DNA from: Microbacterium kunmingense
Lineage (GTDB): Bacteria; Actinomycetota; Actinomycetes; Actinomycetales; Microbacteriaceae
Length of the DNA: 64,000 bases
NCBI RefSeq assembly: GCF_023155745.1
Contig: NZ_JAKNUS010000005.1
Span: 124,001 to 188,000, forward strand
Direction of reading: 5' to 3'
This document shows, piece after piece, positions 37,104 through 45,481 of the stretch. Each line of letters starts with the position of its first letter. Positions within the stretch are counted from its first letter, which is position 1. The notes beneath the pieces were generated by a model. The model worked only from the letters and a program-made list of their open reading frames with translations, searched no databases and was not told the origin of the DNA. Both the position numbers and the translations under genes were made by a program.

Positions 37104-38345
37104 TTACAGCGCCTCGGCACCACCCGCGACGGTAAGCGTCTGCCGCGCGATCTCGAGCTCTTCATCGGTCGGGACGACGAGGACGGTGACCGCGGAATCC
37201 TCGCGGGAGATGATCCGGATGCCGCGCTCGCGCGCCTCGTTGCGCGCGGGGTCGAGCTGTACGCCGGCGAACCCGAGCGTCTCCAGCGCCGCGGCCCGGA
37301 CCCGCGGGGCGTTCTCGCCCACACCCGCCGTGAACGAGATCACGTCCACCCCGCCGAGCTGGGCCAGGTACGCGCCGGCGTACGCCCGGAGGCGGTGCAC
37401 GTACACCTCGAAAGCCAGTGTCGCTGCGGCGTCGCCGCGATCGACGCCCGCCTGGATGTCGCGCATGTCCGACACCCCGGCAAGGCCCCGCAGGCCGCTG
37501 CGCTTGTTCAGCAGCGCGTCGAGTTCGTCGATGGAGAGCCCGGCGCGACGGGAGAGCTGGAAGAGCACCGCCGGATCGACGTCCCCCGAGCGGGTACCCA
37601 TCACCAGACCTTCCAGCGGCGTGAGACCCATGGAGGTCTCCACCGAGCGACCCCCGTCGATCGCGGTGACCGACGCGCCGTTGCCCAGGTGGAAGACGAT
37701 CTGGCGGAGTTCGGCGACCGGTCGATCGAGGAAGGCGGCGGCCGCTTCGCTGACGAACTTGTGACTCGTGCCGTGGAAGCCGTAGCGCCGGATGCGATGG
37801 GCGGCGGCGAGCTCGGCGTCGATGGCGTAGGTGTAGGCCGCCGGCGGCAGGGTCTGGTGGAACGCCGTGTCGAACACGGCGACGTGCGGGACGCCCGGAA
37901 ACGCCTTCTTCGCGGCGACGATCCCGGCGAGATTCGCCGGGTTGTGCAGGGGAGCGAGCACCGACAGCTCGTCGATGTTGATCTCGACGAGGGGGGTGAT
38001 GAGCGTCGGCTCGAAGAAGCGCGCACCGCCGTGGACCACCCGGTGGCCGACCGCGACGGGTGGGGTGTCGGCCAGCGACGGACCGTTGTCGGCGAAGGCC
38101 TCGAGCATGACCGCGAAGCCCGCTGTGTGATCGGGGATCGGGAGCTCGCGCTCGTACGTCGCGTCGACCATCGTCGTCGCCGGGCCCGTGGTCGAGGCCT
38201 GGTGGACGGTGTGGATCGCCCGGCCGGGGCCCTGCTCGCCGATGCGTTCCACCAGGCCCGAGGCCAGCAGGGTCTCCCCCGTCATGTCGATGAGCTGGTA
38301 CTTGAACGAAGAGGACCCGCTGTTGACCACCAGGACCGGCCTCAC
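37104..38345 (-). CDS. ackA: Acetate kinase
   Basis: Acetate kinase interconverts acetyl phosphate and acetate with ADP/ATP. The 413-residue protein begins VLVVNSGSSSFKYQL, has the signature FHLGNGASVTAIDGG, and shows AFDTAFHQTLPPAAYTYA, a segment of the family. Near the end is VISFTAGVGENAPRVR. The GTG start overlaps the end of pta by 4 bp, so pta-ackA is translationally coupled and makes ATP during overflow metabolism, or takes up acetate in reverse. A divergent role to acs in the same window gives low- and high-affinity acetate routes. Confidence 0.96.
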   Translation of the reverse strand: MRPVLVVNSGSSSFKYQLIDMTGETLLASGLVERIGEQGPGRAIHTVHQASTTGPATTMVDATYERELPIPDHTAGFAVMLEAFADNGPSLADTPPVAVGHRVVHGGARFFEPTLITPLVEINIDELSVLAPLHNPANLAGIVAAKKAFPGVPHVAVFDTAFHQTLPPAAYTYAIDAELAAAHRIRRYGFHGTSHKFVSEAAAAFLDRPVAELRQIVFHLGNGASVTAIDGGRSVETSMGLTPLEGLVMGTRSGDVDPAVLFQLSRRAGLSIDELDALLNKRSGLRGLAGVSDMRDIQAGVDRGDAAATLAFEVYVHRLRAYAGAYLAQLGGVDVISFTAGVGENAPRVRAAALETLGFAGVQLDPARNEARERGIRIISREDSAVTVLVVPTDEELEIARQTLTVAGGAEAL

Positions 38346-40498
38346 CGCTCCCCCTCCCCCTGCGCCTGGATGGCGGTGATGGCGATGGTGTTGACGATGT
38401 CGTCGACCAGCGCGCCCCGCGAGAGGTCGTTGATGGGCTTGTTCAGCCCCTGGAGCACGGGGCCGATCGCGACGGCACCGGCGGAACGCTGCACCGCCTT
38501 GTAGGTGTTGTTCCCGGTGTTGAGGTCGGGGAAGACGAAGACCGTCGCCCGCCCGGCGACGGCAGAGCCCGGCGCTTTGGCCGCGGCGACGGCGGCGTCG
38601 GCGGCGGCGTCGTACTGGATCGGGCCTTCGACGGGCAGCTCCGGCGCACGCTCCCGCACCAGCGCCGTCGCCGCCCGCACCTTCTCCACGTCGGCGCCCG
38701 AGCCCGATTCCCCGGTCGAATACGACAGCATCGCAACCCGGGGCTCGATGCCGAACTGCGCGGCGGTCGCCGCCGACGAGATCGCGATGTCCGCGAGCTG
38801 CTCCGCGGTCGGGTCGGGGATGACGGCGCAGTCGCCGTACACCAGCACCCGGTCGGAGAGGGCCATGAGGAAGACGCTCGAGACGACGGAGACGCCCGGC
38901 TTGGTCTTGATGATCTCGAACGCCGGCCGGATGGTGTGGGCCGTCGTGTGCGCCGCGCCCGAGACCATCCCGTCGGCGAGCCCCAGGTGCACCATGAGCG
39001 TGCCGAAGTACGACACGTCGGTCACCGTGTCGGCCGCCTGCGCGTAGGTGACCCCCTTGTGGGCGCGGAGTCGCTCGTACTCCCGGGCGAAGCGGTCGAC
39101 GTGCACGGCGTCGAAGGGCGAGATCACCTCGGCCGCCCGGATGTCGATGCCGAGCTCGATCGCGCGGTTTCGCACCTCGATCTCCTCGCCGAGGATCGTG
39201 AGGTCGGCGATTCCCCGCGCCAGCACCGTCGCGGCAGCCCGGAGGATGCGGTCGTCGTCGCCCTCGGGGAGGACGATCCGACGCCGCTCGGCGCGTGCGC
39301 GCTCGAGGAGGCGGTACTCGAACATCAGCGGCGTGACGACGGTGGGTCGGGCGAGCCCGAGCGCGGTGACGAGGGTTTCGGTGTCGACGTGGCGCTCGAA
39401 CATCGACAGCGCGGTGTCGTATCGACGCTGAGAGTCGGCGGCCAGCCGCCCACGGGTGCCCATGATCCTCACGGCGGTGTCGTACGTGCCGAGGTCGGTG
39501 GCGATGATCGGAAGGGAGGAGTCCAGACCGTCGATCAGGGTGTCGACGGGCTCCGGCAGGGGGAAGGGACCGTTGAGGATGACGGCGGCGATGCTCGGGA
39601 AGGTTCCCGAGGCGTTCGCCAGGATCGTCGCCAGCAGCACCTCTGTGCGGTCGGCGGGGATCACGACGATGGCCGACTCGGTCAGGCGCGGCAGCACATT
39701 GACCATCGACATCCCGGCGATGACCACGCCGAGCACCTCGCGGGTGAACAGGTCGGCGTCGCCCTTGATGAGGCGCCCGTCGACAGCGCGGGCCACGTCG
39801 CGCACCGAGGGAGCGACCAGCAGCCGATCCTCCGGGAGCGCCCAGACGGGCACCGGTCGGGCGGCGTCGGCACCGGGGCCGCCTCCCCCGCGGGCGCCCG
39901 CGACCACCGCCGAGATCGCGGAGACGACCTCGTCAAGGCGATCGGGGTCGGCGCGGTTGGCGACGACGGCGAAGAGCTCGGCCCGCTCGTGGGCGAGCTC
40001 GGCCAGCGCCAGCGCGGTGATCTGTCCCATCTCCGCGGGGGTGCGGGCCAGGGTGGTCCCCAGCTGCTCGCCCTGCCCGTGCTGCGCGCGTCCGCCGAGG
40101 ACGAGGAGCACCGGCGCGCCGAGGTTCACCGCGATACGCGCGTTGTAGGTCAGCTCGGCCGGGCTGCCGACATCGGTGTAGTCGCTGCCGAGGATCACCA
40201 CGGCGTCGCAGGCCGCGGCGACGGCGTGATAGCGCTCGACGATCGTGGCGAGCGCCAGCTCGGGATCGCGGCGCACATCGTCGTAGGTCACACCGATGCA
40301 GTCCTCGTAGGCGAGGTCGACGCCGTCGTGGTCGAGGAGCATCTCCAGCACGTAGTCGCGCTCGGTGGTGGAGCGCGCGATGGTGCGGAACACGCCCACC
40401 CGCGACGCCGCGTGGCTCAGGGCGTCGAGGACCCCCAGGGCGATCGTCGACTTGCCGGAGTGACCTTCGGCGGAGGTGATGTAGATGCTCTGCGCCAC
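38342..40498 (-). CDS. pta: Phosphate acetyltransferase (long form)
   Basis: Pta converts acetyl-CoA and phosphate to acetyl phosphate. The 718-residue protein is the long form: an N-terminal P-loop domain (SIYITSAEGHSGKSTIALGV), a DRTGG domain in the middle, and a C-terminal catalytic PTA_PTB domain from about residue 390, with VLPEGDDDRILRAA and DMVSGAAHTTAHTIRPAF-like DGMVSGAAHTTAHTIRPAF. The N-terminal part senses metabolites in enterobacteria. The GTG start has a TAGGCT box 6 nt upstream, so it is probably leaderless. The SRP RNA lies upstream on the same strand. Confidence 0.95.
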   Translation of the reverse strand: MAQSIYITSAEGHSGKSTIALGVLDALSHAASRVGVFRTIARSTTERDYVLEMLLDHDGVDLAYEDCIGVTYDDVRRDPELALATIVERYHAVAAACDAVVILGSDYTDVGSPAELTYNARIAVNLGAPVLLVLGGRAQHGQGEQLGTTLARTPAEMGQITALALAELAHERAELFAVVANRADPDRLDEVVSAISAVVAGARGGGGPGADAARPVPVWALPEDRLLVAPSVRDVARAVDGRLIKGDADLFTREVLGVVIAGMSMVNVLPRLTESAIVVIPADRTEVLLATILANASGTFPSIAAVILNGPFPLPEPVDTLIDGLDSSLPIIATDLGTYDTAVRIMGTRGRLAADSQRRYDTALSMFERHVDTETLVTALGLARPTVVTPLMFEYRLLERARAERRRIVLPEGDDDRILRAAATVLARGIADLTILGEEIEVRNRAIELGIDIRAAEVISPFDAVHVDRFAREYERLRAHKGVTYAQAADTVTDVSYFGTLMVHLGLADGMVSGAAHTTAHTIRPAFEIIKTKPGVSVVSSVFLMALSDRVLVYGDCAVIPDPTAEQLADIAISSAATAAQFGIEPRVAMLSYSTGESGSGADVEKVRAATALVRERAPELPVEGPIQYDAAADAAVAAAKAPGSAVAGRATVFVFPDLNTGNNTYKAVQRSAGAVAIGPVLQGLNKPINDLSRGALVDDIVNTIAITAIQAQGEGER

Positions 40499-40504
40499 GC
40501 GACC

Positions 40505-40510
40505 AGCCTA
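40505..40510 (-). promoter_or_regulatory. Probable -10 box of pta (leaderless start)
   Basis: TAGGCT on the minus strand ends 6 nt before the GTG start. Confidence 0.6.
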
Positions 40511-40542
40511 TGGGCGGGGCTCTCACCGGGCACGCCCCGGGA

Positions 40543-40638
40543 AAAGTAAGACTCTCCGCGAACCCGGCAGAGCCTGGTTACCCTTGCTACGTTTCCGTCC
40601 TGGGGGAGTTGGCCTGGATGCCGCCTCGCGGAGAGCTG
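40543..40638 (-). ncRNA. ffs: Signal recognition particle RNA (4.5S type)
   Basis: On the minus strand the closing stem CTCTCCGCGA (40626-40635) pairs with TCGCGGAGAG (40552-40561). The conserved SRP tip follows the pattern CTCCCCCAGG, ACGGAAACGTAGCAAGGG and TAACC, with a GGAA tetraloop, as in small bacterial SRP RNA. This RNA scaffolds Ffh and targets membrane proteins. A TTTT run at the 3' side suggests termination near 40543-40546. The 5' end is estimated from a TACACT -10 box at 40644-40649. Confidence 0.93.
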
Positions 40639-40643
40639 TGCCC

Positions 40644-40649
40644 AGTGTA
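40644..40649 (-). promoter_or_regulatory. -10 box of the SRP RNA gene
   Basis: TACACT on the minus strand lies about 7 nt before the inferred RNA start. The -35 region is weak. Confidence 0.55.
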
Positions 40650-40753
40650 CCCCGGGAGAGGTCGGAGGATTCCCAGGCCCCCCTGTCCCCGTGGCGGTTA
40701 CGATCGCATAACGAGCGCCGACGCTCGACCCGCGCGCCGTCCGAGAGGACCAC

Positions 40754-41785
40754 ATGGATCATCCCGTCACGACCGAGCAGGTCGCGCCCACCCGACCCGC
40801 CCTGCCCGATCGGCCGGCCTCCGCCGAGGAGTTCGCGCGGCTGACCGAGTCCATCGTGGCGTCGGTCGAGCGGGTGATCGACGGCAAGCCCGAGGCGGTG
40901 CGCAGCGCCCTGGTGTGCCTGCTCGCCGAAGGGCACCTCCTCATCGAGGACGTCCCCGGGGTGGGCAAGACGATGCTCGCGCGGGCTCTCGCCGCCAGCG
41001 TGGATGCCACGGTGCGTCGCATCCAGTTCACTCCCGACCTTCTTCCGGGAGACGTGACCGGGGTGAGCGTGTTCAATCCCGTCGCGCGCGAGTTCGAGTT
41101 CAAGCACGGCGCGGTGTTCGCCAACATCGTCATCGCCGACGAGATCAACCGCTCCTCCCCCAAGACCCAGTCGGCGCTCCTCGAGGCGATGGAGGAGGGA
41201 CAGGTGACCGTCGACGGCTCGACACATCTCCTCCCCGACCCGTTCCTCGTCGTCGCGACTCAGAACCCGCTGGAGATGGAGGGCACCTACGCCCTGCCCG
41301 AAGCCCAGCGCGACCGCTTCATGATGCGCATCTCCATGGGGTATCCCGATGCGCGCTCCGAGGCGCTGATGCTGCGCCAGCGCGAGACGGTCAACCCGCT
41401 CGAAGCGATCCGGCCCGTCGCCTCGGCGCCGCAGATCGCCGGTCTCATCGCCTGGGCGCGCGCCGTGCACGTCGCACCGGCGATCGAGGACTACGCCGTG
41501 GCGCTGGCCGCGGCCACCCGCACCCACGCCGACCTGCGCCTGGGCGCGAGCCCCCGCGCCACCCTGCAGCTCGTGCGTGCGGCGAAGGTCTGGGCGGCCC
41601 TGGACGGTCGGGGGTTCGTCATCCCCGACGACATCACCGCCCTCCTCATCCCCGTCTTCGCCCACCGACTCATCCCGACCCGATCCGCCGGTGGCGCTCG
41701 GGCGAAGTCGATGACCGAGGTCATCTCCTCGGTCCTCGAGCAGATCGCCGCGAGCGTGCGGGTGCCGATCGCCGCTCGGCAGTGA
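40754..41785 (+). CDS. MoxR-family AAA+ ATPase
   Basis: MoxR ATPases act as chaperones that help assemble or activate partner proteins. The 343-residue protein has Walker A EDVPGVGKTMLARALA, Walker B IVIADEINRSSPKTQSALLEAMEE, and sensor QNPLEMEGTYALPEAQRDRF. A C-terminal lid domain follows. It heads a plus-strand operon with a DUF58 protein (5 bp away) and a membrane transglutaminase, the classic MoxR-DUF58-TgpA trio. The actual client is unknown; in this trio the DUF58 protein carries a VWA-like fold. The start has GAGGAC 3-4 nt upstream, a short spacing. Confidence 0.92.
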   Translation: MDHPVTTEQVAPTRPALPDRPASAEEFARLTESIVASVERVIDGKPEAVRSALVCLLAEGHLLIEDVPGVGKTMLARALAASVDATVRRIQFTPDLLPGDVTGVSVFNPVAREFEFKHGAVFANIVIADEINRSSPKTQSALLEAMEEGQVTVDGSTHLLPDPFLVVATQNPLEMEGTYALPEAQRDRFMMRISMGYPDARSEALMLRQRETVNPLEAIRPVASAPQIAGLIAWARAVHVAPAIEDYAVALAAATRTHADLRLGASPRATLQLVRAAKVWAALDGRGFVIPDDITALLIPVFAHRLIPTRSAGGARAKSMTEVISSVLEQIAASVRVPIAARQ

Positions 41786-41789
41786 CGCG

Positions 41790-43040
41790 ATGCTCCGTCG
41801 CCTGTGGCCCCTGACGCTTCGCGGAACCGGCGCGGCGCTGCTGGCGCTGGTCTGCTTCATCGTCGCGAACGAGGTCGGGATCCCCGAGCTGATGTACTTC
41901 GGGATGCTGCTGGTCGCCGTCCTCGCGGCCGCGGTGGCCTCTCTCTACCTCACCCGCCACGCCGACTCGGTCACCCGCTCACTGGCACCGGACACCGTGG
42001 GGGTCGGTCGCGCGTCCGTCGTGCGGGTCCGGGTCGGAGTGCGCACCGCCCTGCCCACGCCGCCGGGCACCTGGGCGGACGCCCTCCCCGCCGGGCTGGA
42101 CGGCAGGGCGGGCGGGGTCTTCCCCGCGCTCGGCTCCGGGTTGCGCGGCTCGGATCGGGTCGTCGACCTCGCCTACACCGTGACCGGGGTGCGTCGCGGC
42201 ATCCATCATCTCGGCCCCCTGCGGGTGGATTCCGCCGATCCGTTCGCGCTTGCCCGCCGGAGCACGCTGTACGGCCAGCGCACCCGGGTCACCGTCGCTC
42301 CCGCCGTCATCGACCTCCCGCCGCTGACGGGCCTCGCCGGCGAAGCCGGGGGAACCCTGCAGACGCAGAACAATCAGCCCGGCCAGGGCGCGGACAACCT
42401 GATCGCGCGTCCGTACGCTCCCGGTGACTCCATGCGCCGCATCCACTGGCGCGCAACCGCCCATCGCGACGAGCTCATGGTCAGGCAGGAGGAGCAGGAG
42501 GCCACGCCCGAGGCGACGGTCGTGCTCGACCGCGGCGTCCTGCGATGGTCGACCGAGGCCCTGCACGAACCCGGCGCTGACGACGCCTTCGAAACCGCGG
42601 TGTCGGCGTGCGTGTCGGTCGTCTTTCGGCTGGTGCGGGACGGGTACGGCGTGAGCGTGCTCGACACCGACGGCACCGAGCTGGTCGAGCGCATCGACGG
42701 CGGCGACACCGCCGCCGTCGACGACCTGGTCACCCGGTTCGCGACGGTGACCGCCCGGCGAGACGACCACCTGCCGCGCCTGGCACGCCAGTTCGCCGGG
42801 GTCATGACCGGGCCGATCATCGTCCTCACCGGACGGCTCGACCCCGCAGACGTCGACGCTCTGGCACCGATCGTGCACCACTCGACCTTCGCCGTGCTGC
42901 TGGCCGCCTCGCCGCGCAGCGGCGCGCTGGACCGCGCGGGCGACATCGGCTGGCATGCCGTGCATCTCGACCCGGACGGCGACCTCGTGCAGGAGTGGGC
43001 CGCCGCCGGCGAGCGGGGGGTGAGCCGTGCCCTCCGCTGA
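41790..43040 (+). CDS. DUF58 membrane protein
   Basis: This 416-residue protein is the usual partner of MoxR. Two N-terminal membrane helices (GAALLALVCFIVANEVG and LMYFGMLLVAVLAAAVASLYL) precede an extracellular or cytosolic beta domain. The DUF58 signature RPYAPGDSMRRIHWRATAHRDELMVRQ is near residue 210. A VWA-like half follows, with VVLDRGVLRWS. It overlaps the transglutaminase gene by 14 bp. Its role is unproven; the trio is thought to act on envelope proteins. Confidence 0.9.
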   Translation: MLRRLWPLTLRGTGAALLALVCFIVANEVGIPELMYFGMLLVAVLAAAVASLYLTRHADSVTRSLAPDTVGVGRASVVRVRVGVRTALPTPPGTWADALPAGLDGRAGGVFPALGSGLRGSDRVVDLAYTVTGVRRGIHHLGPLRVDSADPFALARRSTLYGQRTRVTVAPAVIDLPPLTGLAGEAGGTLQTQNNQPGQGADNLIARPYAPGDSMRRIHWRATAHRDELMVRQEEQEATPEATVVLDRGVLRWSTEALHEPGADDAFETAVSACVSVVFRLVRDGYGVSVLDTDGTELVERIDGGDTAAVDDLVTRFATVTARRDDHLPRLARQFAGVMTGPIIVLTGRLDPADVDALAPIVHHSTFAVLLAASPRSGALDRAGDIGWHAVHLDPDGDLVQEWAAAGERGVSRALR

Positions 43041-45306
43041 GCCCGCGTCGCGCAGGGGCGCCGACCTCCTCCTCACGGCGGGCGTCTTCGCCGCCCTCAT
43101 CGCCGCGCTCCTCCCGCTCATGCGCGTGGTGCGGCCGACCGGATGGCTCCTCGGCACCCTGGTGCTGGTGGCCGCGGTCCTCGCCACCGGGTACGTCGCG
43201 CGTCGCCTGCGCCTGCCGGCTGTCGCGGTGTCGCTCATCGAGGTCGTGGTGTGGGTGGCCTTCGTCACCGTGGTGTTCCTCCGCGACAGCGCCTTCCTCT
43301 TCGTCATCCCGGCCGTGGAGACCTTCCGCGACATCCCCGACATCCTGGGTGCCGCCGGGGAGGAGATCGCCCTCGGTGTGGCGCCGCTCACCCCGAGCGC
43401 GCCGCTGTCGATGCTGATCGTCGGAGCCACGGGGCTCCTCGCCGTCGTCATCGACCACGTGGTGCTCACCGCCCGGATGCCGCTTCTGGCCGGCGTCGGG
43501 CTGATCGCGGTCTCCCTCATCCCGGCGATCGCCGTCCCGGCCGAGATCGACGTGGTGGCGTTCGTCCTCCTGGCCGCGGCGATCCTCTTCCTCATCCGCA
43601 CCGACACCCGCATGCGGGAGGAGCCGGGAAGCGCGGAAGCGACCCGCGCCACCGGTGTCTCGGCGACAGCGGTCGGCATCGGCGCCATCGCCGTCGTGGT
43701 CGCGCTCGTCGCCACCCCGCTCCTGCCCCAACCGGTGATCCGACCCGCAACGGGCAATCTCGGGCCGGGACCCGGCATCGACGCGACCCTCCAGCTGGGT
43801 GACGACCTTCGCCGACCCCGCGAGGTGGAGGTGCTGCAGATGCGCAGCGACGCCCCCACCCCGCCGTACCTCCGGGCCACGACCCTCACCGAGTTCACGG
43901 GGGCGGTGTGGGAGCCCGACAGCGGGCGTTCCTATCCGCTCGACAGCGCCGAGGCGCTCACGGCCCTGCCGGTCGATCCCGAGATCCAGGTCGCGGAGTA
44001 TTCGACGACGGTGGAGATCCGAAACCTCAACTCCACCTGGCTTCCGGTCTCCTACCCCGCGACCAGCATCGAAGGGCTCGACGGGGTGTGGGGCGCGTTC
44101 CCCTACAACCGGACCGTCGAGGCACGGCAGGGCGGGACGCAGGGGCAGGACTACGAGGTCATCTCCCGGGTCCCCCGCCCCACGCTCGAGCAGATCCGCG
44201 CCCGGTCGGCCGGAGGTGAGGGCGTGCGCGCCGACACCCTCGGGCTGCCCGTCGATCTGCCTCCCATCGTCGGCGAGCTCGCCGCCGAGGTGACAGCCGG
44301 GGCGGCGTCGGATTACGACGCGCTCCTGGCGCTGCAGAGCTGGTTCCGCGGAGCCGACTTCCGCTATTCGCTCGAAGCGCCCGTCGAGGAGGGTTTCGAC
44401 GGCAGCGGCGCCGAGGCGGTCGCCCGCTTCCTCGAGGTGCGGGAGGGCTATTGCGTGCACTACGCCTCGGCGTTCGCCCTGATGGCGCGCACCCTCGGCA
44501 TGCCGAGCCGCATCGTCGTGGGGTACCTGCCGGGAACCTCGACCGGCGACGCCGTGGACTTCCAGACGGTGTACTCGGTGATGTCGGGTCAGCTCCACGC
44601 ATGGCCGGAGATCTACTTCGAGGGCGTCGGGTGGATCCCCTTCGAACCCACCAACGGTCTCGGTCAGCCGACGCGCTTCTCCCCCGAGGCCTCCGCTCCC
44701 GGCGAGACCGCCGACGGCGCCGACGACGCTCCCGCGCCGTCGACTCCCGCAGAGGTTCCCGACGCGGTCGACCCCGACACCGGTGAGCCGCTGACCCCGG
44801 ATGCCGGTACGGCGGCCCCCGACGACGCGGTCGACGCGCTCCCGGCGGTGACGGCGGTCCTCGCCGTACTCGTCGTGCTGGCCATCCCGCTCCTCGTCCG
44901 CGAGCTGCGCCGCCGGCAGCAGCTGTCCGCCGCGCGGGCGGGAGATGCGGCCGCGGCGTGGGCAGTCGTTCAGGACACCGCGATCGACCTCGGCATCCCG
45001 TCGCCGGTCAGCGAGAGCCCGCGCGCCCTCGGCGCCCGCCTGATCGCCGAGGCGGGTGCCCCCGCCGATGCGATGGGCGTGCTCATCCGCGCGATCGAGC
45101 GTGCCAGCTACGCACCGGGCGGGCGTCACGGCTTCGGCCAGGGCGAGGCGACGGCGACGGCGGCGGGCGAGGTCAGGGCCGGGTTGCTGGCGGCGGCGCC
45201 GCCGGGGCGGCGGCTCCTCGCCCTCGTCGTGCCGCGCTCGCTGATCATCCGCCCGGGGTCGCTCTACGCCGGCGCCGGTCGCGGCGCCTCCCGCCCTGCC
45301 CGCTGA
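43027..45306 (+). CDS. Membrane transglutaminase-like protein (TgpA family, DUF3488)
   Basis: This 759-residue protein has six or more N-terminal membrane helices (DUF3488), an extracytoplasmic transglutaminase core, then a last helix (VTAVLAVLVVLAIPLLV) and a cytoplasmic DUF4129-like tail. The catalytic Cys476 is in EGYCVHYASAFALMARTLG and His524 in HAWPEIYF. The third residue appears as Glu in WIPFEPT, where Asp is more classical. It could hydrolyse or cross-link peptides at the wall. The GTG start overlaps DUF58 by 14 bp, so the three genes are one operon. A dispersed palindrome follows the stop. Confidence 0.9.
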   Translation: MPSAEPASRRGADLLLTAGVFAALIAALLPLMRVVRPTGWLLGTLVLVAAVLATGYVARRLRLPAVAVSLIEVVVWVAFVTVVFLRDSAFLFVIPAVETFRDIPDILGAAGEEIALGVAPLTPSAPLSMLIVGATGLLAVVIDHVVLTARMPLLAGVGLIAVSLIPAIAVPAEIDVVAFVLLAAAILFLIRTDTRMREEPGSAEATRATGVSATAVGIGAIAVVVALVATPLLPQPVIRPATGNLGPGPGIDATLQLGDDLRRPREVEVLQMRSDAPTPPYLRATTLTEFTGAVWEPDSGRSYPLDSAEALTALPVDPEIQVAEYSTTVEIRNLNSTWLPVSYPATSIEGLDGVWGAFPYNRTVEARQGGTQGQDYEVISRVPRPTLEQIRARSAGGEGVRADTLGLPVDLPPIVGELAAEVTAGAASDYDALLALQSWFRGADFRYSLEAPVEEGFDGSGAEAVARFLEVREGYCVHYASAFALMARTLGMPSRIVVGYLPGTSTGDAVDFQTVYSVMSGQLHAWPEIYFEGVGWIPFEPTNGLGQPTRFSPEASAPGETADGADDAPAPSTPAEVPDAVDPDTGEPLTPDAGTAAPDDAVDALPAVTAVLAVLVVLAIPLLVRELRRRQQLSAARAGDAAAAWAVVQDTAIDLGIPSPVSESPRALGARLIAEAGAPADAMGVLIRAIERASYAPGGRHGFGQGEATATAAGEVRAGLLAAAPPGRRLLALVVPRSLIIRPGSLYAGAGRGASRPAR

Positions 45307-45352
45307 CGCCCCGGCCGCTGTCGCCCCGCCCCTCCCGCCCCTCCCGTTCCCG

Positions 45353-45419
45353 CGAGAGTGCAACGGGGCGCCGAGGACGAGGGGTGTACCCGCATCCTCG
45401 GCGTGCCGATGCACTCTCG
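45353..45419. repeat. Dispersed intergenic palindrome, copy 2
   Basis: Arms at 45353-45376 and 45396-45419 match at 21 of 24 positions. The core is GGGGTGTACCCGCAT, differing from the other copies at two bases. It lies between the convergent transglutaminase and symporter genes. Confidence 0.85.
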
Positions 45420-45481
45420 CCGGGGGTGAGGGGTCAGCCGGGGGGGAAGGCGGGGGCGGGAGGCGGAGGTGGGGGTGGGGG

